A stretch of 64,000 bases of DNA from Ruminococcoides sp052118065 (GCA_052118065.1 JBQKHY010000001.1:186001-250000), one strand, 5' to 3'. Shown: positions 1 through 9,239, counted from the first letter of the stretch. Made by a program: numbers and translations. The notes: generated by a model from the sequence alone, not told the origin.

Positions 1-669
1 GAAAAATCCGAACAATACAACACTTAGAAGTGAGCCTGCCATACTGCAAAGGTATCCCTTGGTCAAAACGGAGATCATCAGCACACCTAGGATGTATACC
101 GTAAAGATATTGGTATCGGGAAAATCGAGATGGTCGAACAGAAACCCAATCGCCGTACATACGGCAAGCGCCAGGACGGTCACGGCAATATCCCGCAGCG
201 ACGGTATCTCTGCACCAAAGAACAGACGGCGTCTGTGCGACTTTGTGTAGTTCAGTGCGTCGGGAATAATATGAATGTCAACATCGGGGGCGGAGGAGAT
301 CAGCTTTTCGGTGAGAGTCGGTCTTCCGAACAGCCCTCTGCGTCTGGCACTGCTTTGCCCGATCACGATTTTTGTGACATCGGAAAGCCTGACATATTCC
401 GAGATCTGCAGCGCTACATCCTCTCCGTGCGTCATAACGATCTCGGCGCCGAGCCTTTGCGCGAGCTGTATGTTCTGCGAAAGCCGGGACTGATCATCAT
501 CATTTATGACCGTATCCGTCTGCACATAGATGGCGGTAAATCTTGCATGAAGAACCTTAGCCATCTTTGAGGCGGTGTGTATGATCCTTGCATTGGACGG
601 CGAAGAGGATAGGCAGACAAGGATATGCTCGTCTGTATCGAATTTTGACTGTTCGGTTTGTACTTTCAT
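1..669 (-). CDS. KdpD-like sensor protein, C-terminus cut by window edge
   Basis: Reading the minus strand from an ATG at 669 gives an open frame of 223 codons that runs off the left edge. The first ~125 residues resemble the universal-stress-protein domain found in the middle of KdpD (ILVCLSSSPSNARIIHTASK). From about residue 155 there are hydrophobic segments typical of the KdpD DUF4118 membrane domain. The N-terminal Walker-containing KdpD domain is absent, so this is a short KdpD-type protein; a histidine kinase part may lie outside the window. It sits downstream of trkH-trkA on the same strand, which suggests a role in sensing K+ or turgor. The base composition is GC-rich like the trk genes and unlike the rest of the window. 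The family assignment is from sequence pattern only. Confidence 0.7.
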   Translation of the reverse strand, partial: MKVQTEQSKFDTDEHILVCLSSSPSNARIIHTASKMAKVLHARFTAIYVQTDTVINDDDQSRLSQNIQLAQRLGAEIVMTHGEDVALQISEYVRLSDVTKIVIGQSSARRRGLFGRPTLTEKLISSAPDVDIHIIPDALNYTKSHRRRLFFGAEIPSLRDIAVTVLALAVCTAIGFLFDHLDFPDTNIFTVYILGVLMISVLTKGYLCSMAGSLLSVVLFGFF

Positions 670-734
670 CGGTTTCACCGCCCTTTTTATTTTATTTTAT
701 TATACAGTAAAACTGTAAAAAAATCTACCGCAAC

Positions 735-989
735 CTAAAAATCATTCTTCTGCCCATCGGAAAGAATAATATCGACCTTTTCGTGCTTTTCACGAAAACG
801 GCGGATCTCACATAATATTTCACTTTCGGACAGTCCATGCGGCAGCAGGACTTCGGAAGGTTCGCAGGATTCGTTTTCCCTTAACAGTGCCTTTCTGTTT
901 TCTTCAAGAAATCGATCCAGTCTGCTCATAAGATAAAATCCGAAAGCAAATATGCCAAGCAGACTGACAATCAGCAATAACTCAGCCAA
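735..989 (-). CDS. small single-pass membrane protein of the trk cluster
   Basis: 84 residues starting with TTG at 989, chosen because GAGGTG lies 7 nt upstream. One hydrophobic helix at residues 3-21 (LLLIVSLLGIFAFGFYLM) is followed by a charged, probably cytoplasmic tail. It lies 15 bp downstream of the trkA stop and upstream of the KdpD-like gene on the same strand, so it is probably co-transcribed with the potassium uptake genes. I do not recognise a family and give no function beyond association with Trk. Confidence 0.6.
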   Translation of the reverse strand: MAELLLIVSLLGIFAFGFYLMSRLDRFLEENRKALLRENESCEPSEVLLPHGLSESEILCEIRRFREKHEKVDIILSDGQKNDF

Positions 990-1004
990 TTCCGTTCACC
1001 TCTG

Positions 1005-1652
1005 TCAAATGTGAAAACACTTTTGCAGTTCTTTGTAAGCACCGAGAACCAAAAGGGTGATCTTGTCCGTAAGAACGGTTTCCGGCGTAACTGCCATATT
1101 GATTTTTCCGTTCTCCTTAGTCGCCATAATATTGATGCTGTATTTTCTGCGGATATCCAGTTCTCCGACGGTTTTGCCGATCCATCCCTTTGGCACCTCT
1201 ACCTCAAAAATGGCATGAGCCTCACCAACCTCAATGTAATCCCGAATGTGGTCGGCGGTGTACCGAATAGCAGCCCAATTTGCTACCTGTTTTTCTGGGT
1301 AAATGACCTCGTCCGCTCCGTTCCGCAGAAGGAATTTTTCCTGCACATCACGCTCGGCACGGGATACAACTAATTTTGCGCCGAGTTCTTTCAGCAAAGA
1401 AGTGGTTTCCAGCGAGTTTTGAAAATTTCCGCCGATGGTGACGATGCACACATCAAAGTTTCCGATACCGAGCGACCTTAAAAACTCCGTGTTTGTGCTG
1501 TCGCCGATCTGTGCATTGGTGACGATCGGCAGAATTTCATTGACTCTTTCTTCGTTGATGTCTACCGCCATCACCTCGTGTCCGAGCTTATTCAGCTGCA
1601 AAGCAATATGCTTACCGAATCTGCCGAGGCCTATTAACAATATGTTTTTCAT
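1005..1652 (-). CDS. trkA: TrkA/KtrA-type K+ uptake regulatory subunit
   Basis: 215 residues. The N-terminus has a Rossmann fold with the nucleotide-binding motif GLGRFGKHIA (residues 8-17), with an acidic residue at the end of beta-2 (AVDINEE), typical of RCK_N domains that bind NAD(H) or ATP. From about residue 135 it matches an RCK_C domain (FEVEVPKGWIGKTVGELD). The length is that of single-unit KtrA/TrkA proteins of Gram-positive bacteria. It is encoded 15 bp downstream of the membrane subunit TrkH on the same strand. It should form a cytoplasmic ring that gates the K+ channel in response to nucleotides. Confidence 0.88.
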   Translation of the reverse strand: MKNILLIGLGRFGKHIALQLNKLGHEVMAVDINEERVNEILPIVTNAQIGDSTNTEFLRSLGIGNFDVCIVTIGGNFQNSLETTSLLKELGAKLVVSRAERDVQEKFLLRNGADEVIYPEKQVANWAAIRYTADHIRDYIEVGEAHAIFEVEVPKGWIGKTVGELDIRRKYSINIMATKENGKINMAVTPETVLTDKITLLVLGAYKELQKCFHI

Positions 1653-1667
1653 AATATACTAACTCCT

Positions 1668-3005
1668 TTATCCGACTGTGATTTTTTCGAGTGGCAGCTT
1701 TGCTCCGCTCTGATTTTTGTTGGAAATCGCCGCATAAACCAGGGTGAGTCCGCCGACTCTGCCGAGATACATTAAGACGATTAAAATAAGCTGAGACAGA
1801 ATGCCGAGCTGCGGTGTGATTCCAAGGGTAAGCCCGACCGTTCCGACGGCGGATGCCGTTTCATAAAGACAAGTGCTAAGTGGCAGACCCTCTGCCGTGC
1901 TGATAACAATGCCGCCGACAAAAAACAGCAGGAAATACATTACAGCAACGGCTGCGGCGTTTTTCACTATCGAACCATCAATGCGCCTGCCGTAGACTTC
2001 GGCATCGTCCTTTTTGCGACAGACGGAGAATGCACTCAGAATCAGAACGGCAAACGTGGTCGTTTTCATACCGCCTGCCGTGGAGCCGGGCGATCCTCCG
2101 ACGAGCATCAGCAGAATCATAATTGCCTTAGAGGAACCGGTCATAGCGGGAAGATCGGCGGTATTGAAACCGGCGGTTCTCGGTGTGACAGACTGAAAAA
2201 GCGACGCAAGAATCCTTTCGCCGAGCGGCAGCCCCGTAAAATCGCAGAAGAAAAAGAATACTGCGGGAGCGATAATGAGGATTGCCGTTGTTACCAATAT
2301 GACCTTACTTTGCATACGGTATTTTTTGAAATGCCACTTGTTTGTGTAAATATCGTCCCAGGTCAAAAATCCAATACCACCCACAATAATTAAAAGCATA
2401 ATTGCAATGTTTATTGTAGGCTCTCCGATGTATCCCGTAAGAGACGGGTATTTGTTTTCTGCGGTGCCGAGTATGTCAAAGCCGGCGTTGCAAAAGGCGG
2501 AAATCGAATGAAATGCCGCCATCCAAATTCCCTTAATACCGTAGTTTCCGCAAAATGTCGGCAGCATGACGATCATTCCGATAAGCTCGATCAAAAAAGT
2601 TCCCCGTACAATAAAGCGGGTCAGGCGGACGATCCCGCCGACCTTCGGGGCAGAGATGGCATCTTGCATGGTACTGCGCTGCATCAGCGATATTTTTCTG
2701 CCGGACAGCATAGCGAAAAATGCCGCAACTGTCACAACACCGAGCCCACCTATCTGGATCATCAGCAGTATTACCGTCTGCCCGAAAGCGGACCAATAGC
2801 TACCTGTATCCTGCACGACCAGCCCCGTAACGCAAACGGCGGAGGTCGATGTGAACAGCGCCTCATGAAACGGCGTAACAACTCCGGCAGTCGATGAAAA
2901 CGGCAGCATCAATATCAGCGCTCCAAGCACTATGACACTGGCAAAACCCAAAACGATCAGCTTAAAGGATGAAAGCCGCTTTTTTCTATGTGTAATTTCA
3001 GACAT
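1668..3005 (-). CDS. trkH: TrkH/KtrB-family K+ transporter, membrane subunit
   Basis: 445 residues with many hydrophobic segments, organised as the repeated membrane-pore-membrane units of the Trk/Ktr/HKT superfamily. Pore-loop signatures include STSAVCVTGLVV, AFHSISAFCNAGFD, SVTPRTAGFNT and ETASAVGTVGLTLG, each with a glycine expected in the selectivity filter. The last segment (YLGRVGGLTLVYA) is the usual C-terminal motif. It is the first gene of the trkH-trkA-small protein-KdpD-like cluster. The DNA is clearly GC-richer than the genes to the right, suggesting a different origin or recent transfer. Confidence 0.9.
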   Translation of the reverse strand: MSEITHRKKRLSSFKLIVLGFASVIVLGALILMLPFSSTAGVVTPFHEALFTSTSAVCVTGLVVQDTGSYWSAFGQTVILLMIQIGGLGVVTVAAFFAMLSGRKISLMQRSTMQDAISAPKVGGIVRLTRFIVRGTFLIELIGMIVMLPTFCGNYGIKGIWMAAFHSISAFCNAGFDILGTAENKYPSLTGYIGEPTINIAIMLLIIVGGIGFLTWDDIYTNKWHFKKYRMQSKVILVTTAILIIAPAVFFFFCDFTGLPLGERILASLFQSVTPRTAGFNTADLPAMTGSSKAIMILLMLVGGSPGSTAGGMKTTTFAVLILSAFSVCRKKDDAEVYGRRIDGSIVKNAAAVAVMYFLLFFVGGIVISTAEGLPLSTCLYETASAVGTVGLTLGITPQLGILSQLILIVLMYLGRVGGLTLVYAAISNKNQSGAKLPLEKITVG

Positions 3006-3700
3006 ATATACTTCTCCTGTTTCTGTTTGTTTACAAAGAGTATACCGTGAAACATAATAAAACGGTGTAATGATTCAGCGCTCTGTATTAAGATTGCATT
3101 AAGACGCTCATTCTTTGAAAAAACAGTGCAGAGTATAGCAAAAAGGCACAGACAAAGGCAGATCGTTTGTAACCGTTGTGCGGCTTGAAACGGAACTCAG
3201 AGCCACTCTCACAGAACAGCAAAAGGTTCCGTTCAAACAAATCAAAAAACGGATGCAGAAATTACGACCGGCATGAGCTACAAGCGTTCACAAACGGATT
3301 TCAATTTACATCGCGGCTGATGTTGGAAGTGTACGAGCCGACACCTGAATTAGAACCGTAACAAAGTAAGATAATCGGAAACGAGATTGCACGATTCTGT
3401 TTCTGTTTCGAAAATATATACTGCAACAGGCAGAGGATCTCACCGTCCTTTACCTGTTTTCTTTTTGCGGATAGCCCTCAGGATTTTGAACATTTTGTAA
3501 ATTCTCAATTTTTTAAGGTGGTAGAACACTCGATTTTAGGCATGAAAAGTGAGGGGATAAAATTTTCAGCGCATTGCCATATATAGTTTTTCCTTTGGAC
3601 AAGTGTAGGAATAAAAATTTTGGTTGTACCCTATCCACTTTTTTACTATGAAAAGTAGAGAGCAAAATAACATAACTATTTGAAAGGAGTTGGTGCAGAT
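3006..3700. other. intergenic region with no supported gene
   Basis: Upstream of trkH lies about 700 bp with only short open frames. One frame around 3145-3270 encodes a charged stretch (RLETELRATLTEQQ, KQIKKRMQKLRP) and an overlapping frame ends with LMLEVYEPTPELEP near 3360. These read like pieces of a protein broken by frameshifts, but I cannot name it. Composition falls from GC-rich to AT-rich across about 3300-3600, which marks the edge of the GC-rich block. Confidence 0.4.
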
Positions 3701-3890
3701 ATGATTGCAACTGCGCAAAAAGAAAATTTCAAGGAGGAAAAAGTGGCAGAAAAATTTTATTGTAGTAAAAGATGCAATAGCCGATAGAATACCCGGTGCA
3801 GTGTATTGGAATTTGTTTGATATGGAAATGAACTTTGCCAAGACTATGTCAACAGATAATGCAATTAAACTAATTGAGCAGTATTCATAA
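3701..3890 (+). pseudogene. short decayed ORFs after a good ribosome-binding site
   Basis: AAAGGAG lies upstream of an ATG at 3701, but this frame stops after 28 codons at 3787. A second Shine-Dalgarno (AAGGAGG, near 3731) precedes a GTG in the same frame. Sequence in the next frame stays open to 3890 and encodes KDAIADRIPGAVYWNLFDME, which looks like real protein. The simplest reading is a small gene broken by a frameshift, perhaps the remnant of a mobile element that brought in the GC-rich block. No family is recognised. Confidence 0.35.
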
Positions 3891-3932
3891 GAAAACCTCC
3901 CTAATGTTTTAACAATAGGGAGGTTTTCTTAG
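3890..3932. terminator. bidirectional rho-independent terminator
   Basis: A 15-bp inverted repeat (AAGAAAACCTCCCTA, pairing with TAGGGAGGTTTTCTT) around an 11-nt loop, with A- and T-rich ends. It lies immediately before the stop codon of the minus-strand SEDS gene and after the broken small ORFs, so it can serve both directions. Confidence 0.85.
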
Positions 3933-5120
3933 TCAAAAAAATTCATTTTTTAGTAGCAATTTATATTTGCCTGAAAGTTTATCGTCAATTTCCATTTTGT
4001 TATGAAGATAAACACTTTGTACAAGTCCAACACCGAAGAACATTGACATTGCAGATGTACCACCTTGTGAGAAGAATGGAAGTGTAATACCTACAACAGG
4101 CAAGAAGCCAAGTACCATTCCAAGGTTAATAATTGTCTGAGTTGTCAGCATACCGAAAAGACCATAACAAATGCACCTACCGGCAATATCTTTTGACTTT
4201 ATAGCTATTACAATTATTTTAATCATCAATAAAATCAAAATTAGTATAAGTACAATGCACCCAACAAATCCTAATTCTTCACCTGCTACAGTAAAGATAA
4301 AGTCGTTTTGTTGTTCAGGTACAATGTTGTTTTGCACTCTTGTACCTTTACCTATTCCTGAACCGAATATTCCACCTGATGCAATAGAAACTTTACCTTG
4401 ATATTGTTGCCATCCATAGTCAGTAAGTGCATTACCGTCAAGGTCAAATAATGCAAGAATTCTGTTTCTATGTTCATCATTCATTACAAAGCTCCAAATA
4501 AATGGAATACAGACAATTACTGCACCAAGTGTAATAGCAAAGTACCTTAACTGTACACCTGCAGTAAATGCCATAATAGTAAACATCATTAAAAAAATTA
4601 ATGCAGAACCGTCATCACCTTGAAAGTGAATAATAACGATGGGTATCATTGCGTGAATAAATAAAAGTAAAACACCTTTAATTTTCTTAATAAGACCATT
4701 TTCCACTGTATAGGCAAGGTGCTTAGAAAAGGTAATAATAAAGCAAATCTTCATTAATTCCGAAGGCTGAAATGTCATACCACCCGGTAGCCTAATCCAA
4801 GCAGTATCATCTGTACCGGTAACTGTAATACCAAATAAAAATACCGAAACTGCAAGTAGTATCCCAACAATAGCCCAAATGTACCAGTATTTCAAAAGAT
4901 TTATGTAATCAATAACAGAAAAAATTATTGCTCCCAAAATACCAATACCTACAGCAATAATCTGAGATTGTAAGTAGTTTGAGTCAGTAGCCCTTTGTAA
5001 GCTGTAAATCAAAATAAAGCTATATACGGTAGCACTTAGTGTTAAAAGCCATAACAACTTGTCTGTATTTGCTATGTAATCTTTAACAGAGTTTATAAAG
5101 TTTTTTATCTGTGCCACCAC
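3933..5120 (-). CDS. rodA: SEDS family peptidoglycan glycosyltransferase, RodA/FtsW type
   Basis: 395 residues, about ten hydrophobic helices. SEDS signatures are present: WIRLPGG and FQPSELMK (residues ~108-121), GDDGSALI, and the C-terminal IINLGMVLGFLPVVGITLPFFSQGG block. These proteins polymerise lipid II glycan strands at the membrane, normally with a class B penicillin-binding protein. RodA is more likely than FtsW because of overall pattern and lack of a division cluster, but SpoVE/FtsW cannot be excluded. The start is uncertain: two consecutive GTG codons (5120, 5117) lie almost on top of AAAGG, and the best promoter leaves nearly no leader, so a leaderless or slightly downstream start is possible. 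Confidence 0.85.
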   Translation of the reverse strand: MVAQIKNFINSVKDYIANTDKLLWLLTLSATVYSFILIYSLQRATDSNYLQSQIIAVGIGILGAIIFSVIDYINLLKYWYIWAIVGILLAVSVFLFGITVTGTDDTAWIRLPGGMTFQPSELMKICFIITFSKHLAYTVENGLIKKIKGVLLLFIHAMIPIVIIHFQGDDGSALIFLMMFTIMAFTAGVQLRYFAITLGAVIVCIPFIWSFVMNDEHRNRILALFDLDGNALTDYGWQQYQGKVSIASGGIFGSGIGKGTRVQNNIVPEQQNDFIFTVAGEELGFVGCIVLILILILLMIKIIVIAIKSKDIAGRCICYGLFGMLTTQTIINLGMVLGFLPVVGITLPFFSQGGTSAMSMFFGVGLVQSVYLHNKMEIDDKLSGKYKLLLKNEFF

Positions 5121-5131
5121 CTTTCTAAAAT

Positions 5132-5160
5132 ATTATAATAAAAAAATATGTCATAATCAA
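5132..5160 (-). promoter_or_regulatory. sigma-A promoter for the SEDS gene
   Basis: On the minus strand TTGATT (5155-5160) is followed by 17 bp and TATAAT (5132-5137). Predicted transcription start is about 5125, only a few bases before the GTG start codons. Confidence 0.6.
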
Positions 5161-5274
5161 GAAATTATTGAAATAACTGATTTATATTTCTTTTAAGACA
5201 ATTTATTGTTACTACTTCTATGATATAATCAAAATGTTAATTTAGTATTCAAATTTGATATAAGGAGAGTTATT

Positions 5275-6942
5275 ATGCTAACAGATATTGAAATTGCACA
5301 ACAGGCTAAACTAAGACTTATTAAGGATGTTGCATCTGACATTGATATTAATGAAGATGAACTGGAATTTTACGGTAAATATAAAGCTAAGCTTTCTGAT
5401 GAACTTTCAGAAAGAGTTAGCAAGAATGAAGACGGTAAACTTGTTCTTGTAACTGCTATTAACCCAACACCTGCCGGTGAAGGTAAAACAACTACTTCAG
5501 CAGGTTTAGGTCAGGCTATGGCTAAAATTGGCAAGAAGGCAATTATTGCACTGAGAGAACCTTCCCTAGGTCCTGTATTTGGTATCAAGGGTGGTGCAGC
5601 AGGTGGTGGCTATTCACAGGTTCTACCTATGGAAGACATTAACCTACACTTTACAGGTGATATGCACGCTATTACTTCTGCTAACAACCTACTATGTGCT
5701 ATGCTGGATAACCATATGCAACAAGGCAATGTTCTTGGTATTGACCCAAGAAGAATTCTATTTAAGAGATGCCTTGATATGAACGATAGAGCACTTAGAA
5801 ATGTTGTTATCGGTTTAGGTGGCAAGGTTAACGGTGTTCCAAGAGAAGACGGTTTCATCATTACTGTTGCATCAGAAGTTATGGCTATCCTATGTTTAGC
5901 AAGTGATATTTCTGACCTAAAGAAAAGATTGGGCAACATTCTTGTTGCTTATACATATGACGGCAACCCTGTATTCTGTAAGGATATTAAGGCTGACGGT
6001 GCTATGACTGCACTATTAAAGGATGCCCTAAAGCCTAACCTAGTACAAACACTAGAGGGTACACCTGCTATTATGCATGGTGGTCCTTTTGCAAATATTG
6101 CTCATGGTTGTAACTCAGTAAGAGCAACAAAACTTGCACTAAAGCTAGGTGACTATTGTATTACAGAAGCAGGTTTCGGTTCTGATTTAGGTGCAGAAAA
6201 GTTCCTAGACATTAAGTGTAGATATGCCGGTATTGCTCCATCATGTATTGTTATTGTTGCTACTTGTAGAGCATTAAAGTATAACGGTGGTGTGCCAAAG
6301 GCAGAAGTTTCTGAACCAAACTTAGAAGCACTAAAGAATGGTATCGTAAACCTAGGTGTTCATATTGATAATATGAACAAGTACGGTGTACCGGTAGTAG
6401 TTGCTATTAACCGTTTCTATACTGACTCAGACGAAGAACTAAAGTATATTGAAGACTATTGCCACCAAAGAGGTGCAGAATTTGCACTTTCCGATGTATT
6501 CTGCGAAGGTGGTAACGGTGGTGTTGACCTAGCTAAAAAGGTTGTTGAAGCTTGTGAAAAGCCATCAGACTTTAAGCTACTATACGATAATGACCTAACA
6601 ATTAAAGAAAAGATGAACCGTATTGCTACAGAAATTTATGGTGCAGATAAAGTTAACTACACTCCACAAGCTGAAAAGGCTCTAAAGGATGTTGTTGCTT
6701 TAGGTGGTGACAAACTTCCTGTTTGTGTAGCTAAGACACAGTATTCTCTATCTGATAACCCAGCACTTCTAGGTGCACCAAAGGGCTTTGATATTACAGT
6801 TAGAGATGTAAGAATTTCTAACGGTGCAGGTTTTGTAGTTGTTTATACAGGCAACATTATGACAATGCCGGGTTTACCAAAAGTACCTGCAGCCAACAAC
6901 ATTGATGTTGACGAAAATAATGTAATTAGTGGATTGTTCTAA
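5275..6942 (+). CDS. fhs: formate-tetrahydrofolate ligase
   Basis: 555 residues, the normal length of the family. It joins formate to tetrahydrofolate using ATP, giving 10-formyl-THF in the cytoplasm for purine synthesis and one-carbon metabolism. The family landmarks are present: ITAINPTPAGEGKTTTSAGL (residues 61-80) with the ATP-binding P-loop, REPSLGPVFGIKGGAAGGGY and GGPFANIAHGCNSVRAT. The start ATG at 5275 has AAGGAG 7 nt upstream. It leads a run of five same-strand genes (fhs, tsaE, tsaB, rpiB, upp). Supply of formyl-THF fits with the purine operon at 12762. Confidence 0.97.
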   Translation: MLTDIEIAQQAKLRLIKDVASDIDINEDELEFYGKYKAKLSDELSERVSKNEDGKLVLVTAINPTPAGEGKTTTSAGLGQAMAKIGKKAIIALREPSLGPVFGIKGGAAGGGYSQVLPMEDINLHFTGDMHAITSANNLLCAMLDNHMQQGNVLGIDPRRILFKRCLDMNDRALRNVVIGLGGKVNGVPREDGFIITVASEVMAILCLASDISDLKKRLGNILVAYTYDGNPVFCKDIKADGAMTALLKDALKPNLVQTLEGTPAIMHGGPFANIAHGCNSVRATKLALKLGDYCITEAGFGSDLGAEKFLDIKCRYAGIAPSCIVIVATCRALKYNGGVPKAEVSEPNLEALKNGIVNLGVHIDNMNKYGVPVVVAINRFYTDSDEELKYIEDYCHQRGAEFALSDVFCEGGNGGVDLAKKVVEACEKPSDFKLLYDNDLTIKEKMNRIATEIYGADKVNYTPQAEKALKDVVALGGDKLPVCVAKTQYSLSDNPALLGAPKGFDITVRDVRISNGAGFVVVYTGNIMTMPGLPKVPAANNIDVDENNVISGLF

Positions 6943-6943
6943 T

Positions 6944-7363
6944 ATGGAATATATAACTCATTCTGTTGAAGAAACAGAGAACCTAGCAAGTAAATTAGCC
7001 AAGAAACTAAAGGGTACAGAAGTAATTGCATTCTTTGGTGGACTGGGTATGGGCAAAACTGCCTTTACCAGAGGTCTTTGTAAAGGGCTAAATTACTTTG
7101 ATGGTGTACAAAGTCCAACATTTTCATTGGTAAATCAGTATAATGCAGATTATACTGTTTACCACTTTGATATGTACCGTATAAACACATATGACGATTT
7201 GTACAGTACAGGATTTTTTGATTATCTTGACACAGGTATTCTTGTTATTGAGTGGAGCGAAAATATAGAAAATGCTTTACCTGATGACTATATCAGTGTT
7301 GAAATCAAAAAAGGCGAAAATGATGACGACAGAATTATTAAAATTGAAGGAATTGAACTTTAA
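6944..7363 (+). CDS. tsaE: tRNA threonylcarbamoyladenosine biosynthesis ATPase TsaE
   Basis: 139 residues. The Walker A motif GGLGMGKTAFTRG lies at about residues 32-44, and QSPTFSLVNQY and VIEWSENI are typical of TsaE. With TsaB, TsaD and TsaC it makes the t6A modification of ANN-decoding tRNAs. I chose ATG 6944, one base after the fhs stop, over an upstream GTG inside fhs. No strong Shine-Dalgarno is visible, so translation is probably coupled to fhs. Its stop overlaps the tsaB start (TAATG), a typical operon junction. Confidence 0.93.
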   Translation: MEYITHSVEETENLASKLAKKLKGTEVIAFFGGLGMGKTAFTRGLCKGLNYFDGVQSPTFSLVNQYNADYTVYHFDMYRINTYDDLYSTGFFDYLDTGILVIEWSENIENALPDDYISVEIKKGENDDDRIIKIEGIEL

Positions 7364-8067
7364 TGAAAATTTTAGGTATTGATACTTCAGCCGAAACATC
7401 TTCAATAGGTATTGTTGAGGATGGTAAGGTAGTAGATGAAGTTTTTGTCAATGAGGGTTTAACTCATAGTGAAACAATAATGCCTATGATTGACAAATTA
7501 CTAAAACAAAATAATATAAGTGTTGATGATATAGATGCCTATGCAGTAAATAACGGTCCCGGTTCTTTTACCGGTGTCAGAATAGGTGTTGCAGTAGTAA
7601 AGGGTATGGCTTTTAAGGACAACAAGGATTGTTACGAAGTTTCTACTTTAGACTCTATTGCTTATAACTGTATTGATAAAGAAGGCAAAGTTGTTTCTTG
7701 TATTGATGCAAGAAGAAATCAGGTTTTTAATGCAGTTTATTCTGTATCAAAGGGTAAACTTACAAAAGAAGTTAATGACCGTTCAATACTTATTAAGGAT
7801 TTATATGAAGAACTTAAAGATATAGAAGAAAATATTTATTTTGTTGGAGATGGTCAGGATAAAGTACTTGATTATTTTTCAGAAAATGATATGCTTAAAG
7901 AGAACTTTAAGTTTCCGGAATATTTAGAAAATGTTCAGAGAGGTACTAATACTGCTATGATTGCTTATAATAATCAATCAAGCAAGAAGAAAGGCAAGGA
8001 TATTTTGCCTCAGTACCTAAAGTTAACTCAAGCTGAACAAGAATTAAGAAAGAAGAGGGAAAAGTAA
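7363..8067 (+). CDS. tsaB: tRNA threonylcarbamoyladenosine biosynthesis protein TsaB
   Basis: 234 residues with the ASKHA-fold start LGIDTSAETSSIGIV and the motif NNGPGSFTGVRIGVAVVKGM, diagnostic of TsaB (YeaZ). It is the scaffold partner of TsaD and TsaE in t6A synthesis. It overlaps tsaE by one base at the start and rpiB by one base at the end. TsaD is not next to it here and is presumably elsewhere in the genome. Confidence 0.94.
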   Translation: MKILGIDTSAETSSIGIVEDGKVVDEVFVNEGLTHSETIMPMIDKLLKQNNISVDDIDAYAVNNGPGSFTGVRIGVAVVKGMAFKDNKDCYEVSTLDSIAYNCIDKEGKVVSCIDARRNQVFNAVYSVSKGKLTKEVNDRSILIKDLYEELKDIEENIYFVGDGQDKVLDYFSENDMLKENFKFPEYLENVQRGTNTAMIAYNNQSSKKKGKDILPQYLKLTQAEQELRKKREK

Positions 8068-8519
8068 TGATAGCTATTGGTTGCGATCATGGTGGACTAG
8101 ATATTAAAAATGCAGTAATCGAATACCTAAAGAAGAACGGTATTGAATATAAGGATTACGGTTGTTATACATCAGAAAGTGTTGATTACCCTAAGTATGC
8201 TTATAAAGTAGCTACAGCAGTAGCAAATAAAGAAGCTGAACTGGGTATCCTATGTTGTGGTACAGGTATCGGTATCTCTATTGCAGCAAACAAGGTTAAG
8301 GGTATCAGAGCAGCAGTTGTTAGTAACGAATTCTGTGCAGAAATGACTCGCCGTCATAATGATGCAAACATCCTATGTATGGGTGGCAGAGTTATTAATG
8401 AAGAACAGGCAGTTAAATTTGCCGATATTTTCCTAAACACACCATTTGAAGGTGACAGACACAACAGAAGATTGGATATGGTAAGTGCTATCGAAAACGG
8501 TACTTATGAAGATAAATAA
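8067..8519 (+). CDS. rpiB: ribose-5-phosphate isomerase B
   Basis: 150 residues, normal for RpiB/LacAB-fold isomerases. It interconverts ribose-5-phosphate and ribulose-5-phosphate. It begins IAIGCDHGGLDIKNAV and contains the phosphate-binding loop GILCCGTGIGISIAANK with the catalytic-type cysteine, plus TRRHNDANILCMGGR. It supplies ribose-5-phosphate for PRPP, used by upp next door and by purF in the purine operon. Start ATG overlaps the tsaB stop. Confidence 0.95.
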   Translation: MIAIGCDHGGLDIKNAVIEYLKKNGIEYKDYGCYTSESVDYPKYAYKVATAVANKEAELGILCCGTGIGISIAANKVKGIRAAVVSNEFCAEMTRRHNDANILCMGGRVINEEQAVKFADIFLNTPFEGDRHNRRLDMVSAIENGTYEDK

Positions 8520-8540
8520 TTATTAGAAAGCAGGATTAAT

Positions 8541-9173
8541 ATGGAAAATCAAGTTACAGTTTTTGACCATCCTCTAATTCAACATAAGTTGACTCATATG
8601 AGAGATGAAAAAACAGGTAGTAAACTATTTAGAGAATTAGTATCAGAAGTTTCAATGCTAATGTGCTATGAAGCTACAAGAGATTTACCACTAAAGGAAG
8701 TTGAAGTACAAACTCCTCTAGTAAAGACAAAGTCAAAGGTTATTGCAGGTCGTAAACTAGCATTTGTTCCTATTCTTAGAGCAGGTCTTGGTATGCTAGA
8801 TGCAATGCTAGAGATGGTACCGGCTGCAAAGGTTGGTCATATCGGTCTTTATAGAGATGAAGAAACTCATGAACCTGTTGAATACTACAACAAGTTACCA
8901 TCAGACATTGAAGAAAGAGATGTATTTGTTCTTGACCCAATGCTAGCAACAGGTGGCAGTGCAGTTGATGCTATCAACATTATTAAGAAGAGCCATCCTC
9001 ATTCAATTAAGTTCCTTTGCATTATTGCAGCTCCTGAAGGCATTAAGGCACTAACTGAGGCTCATCCTGATGTTCAGGTATTCTGTGCAGCTAAGGATGA
9101 AGGCCTAAATGAAAACTGCTACATTGTGCCTGGTCTAGGTGACGCAGGTGACAGAATTTTCGGTACAAAGTAA
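8541..9173 (+). CDS. upp: uracil phosphoribosyltransferase
   Basis: 210 residues. It salvages uracil with PRPP to UMP. The PRPP-binding motif VFVLDPMLATGGSAVDAI is at about residues 128-145 and the uracil-binding C-terminus (CYIVPGLGDAGDRIFGT) is intact. AAAGCAGGA lies upstream of ATG 8541. It is the last gene of the fhs-to-upp run and is followed by a strong terminator. Confidence 0.97.
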   Translation: MENQVTVFDHPLIQHKLTHMRDEKTGSKLFRELVSEVSMLMCYEATRDLPLKEVEVQTPLVKTKSKVIAGRKLAFVPILRAGLGMLDAMLEMVPAAKVGHIGLYRDEETHEPVEYYNKLPSDIEERDVFVLDPMLATGGSAVDAINIIKKSHPHSIKFLCIIAAPEGIKALTEAHPDVQVFCAAKDEGLNENCYIVPGLGDAGDRIFGTK

Positions 9174-9204
9174 TTTGTATTCTGAATTTTAAACTTAAAA
9201 AAAC

Positions 9205-9239
9205 AGTCGGTACATTTTTAGTGTACCGACTTTTCTTTT
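9205..9239 (+). terminator. rho-independent terminator after upp
   Basis: A perfect 10-bp stem (AGTCGGTACA with TGTACCGACT), a 7-nt loop and a T-rich tail. It lies between upp and the convergent LysR gene, which ends at 9238. Confidence 0.9.

Noticed and set aside
130..570. 146-codon open frame on the plus strand
   Set aside because: It is antisense to the KdpD-like gene, which has recognisable protein sequence; the plus-strand frame does not.
3176..3361. 61-codon open frame on the plus strand
   Set aside because: No ribosome-binding site, no recognisable family, and overlapping frames look equally protein-like; kept only as a possible decayed gene.
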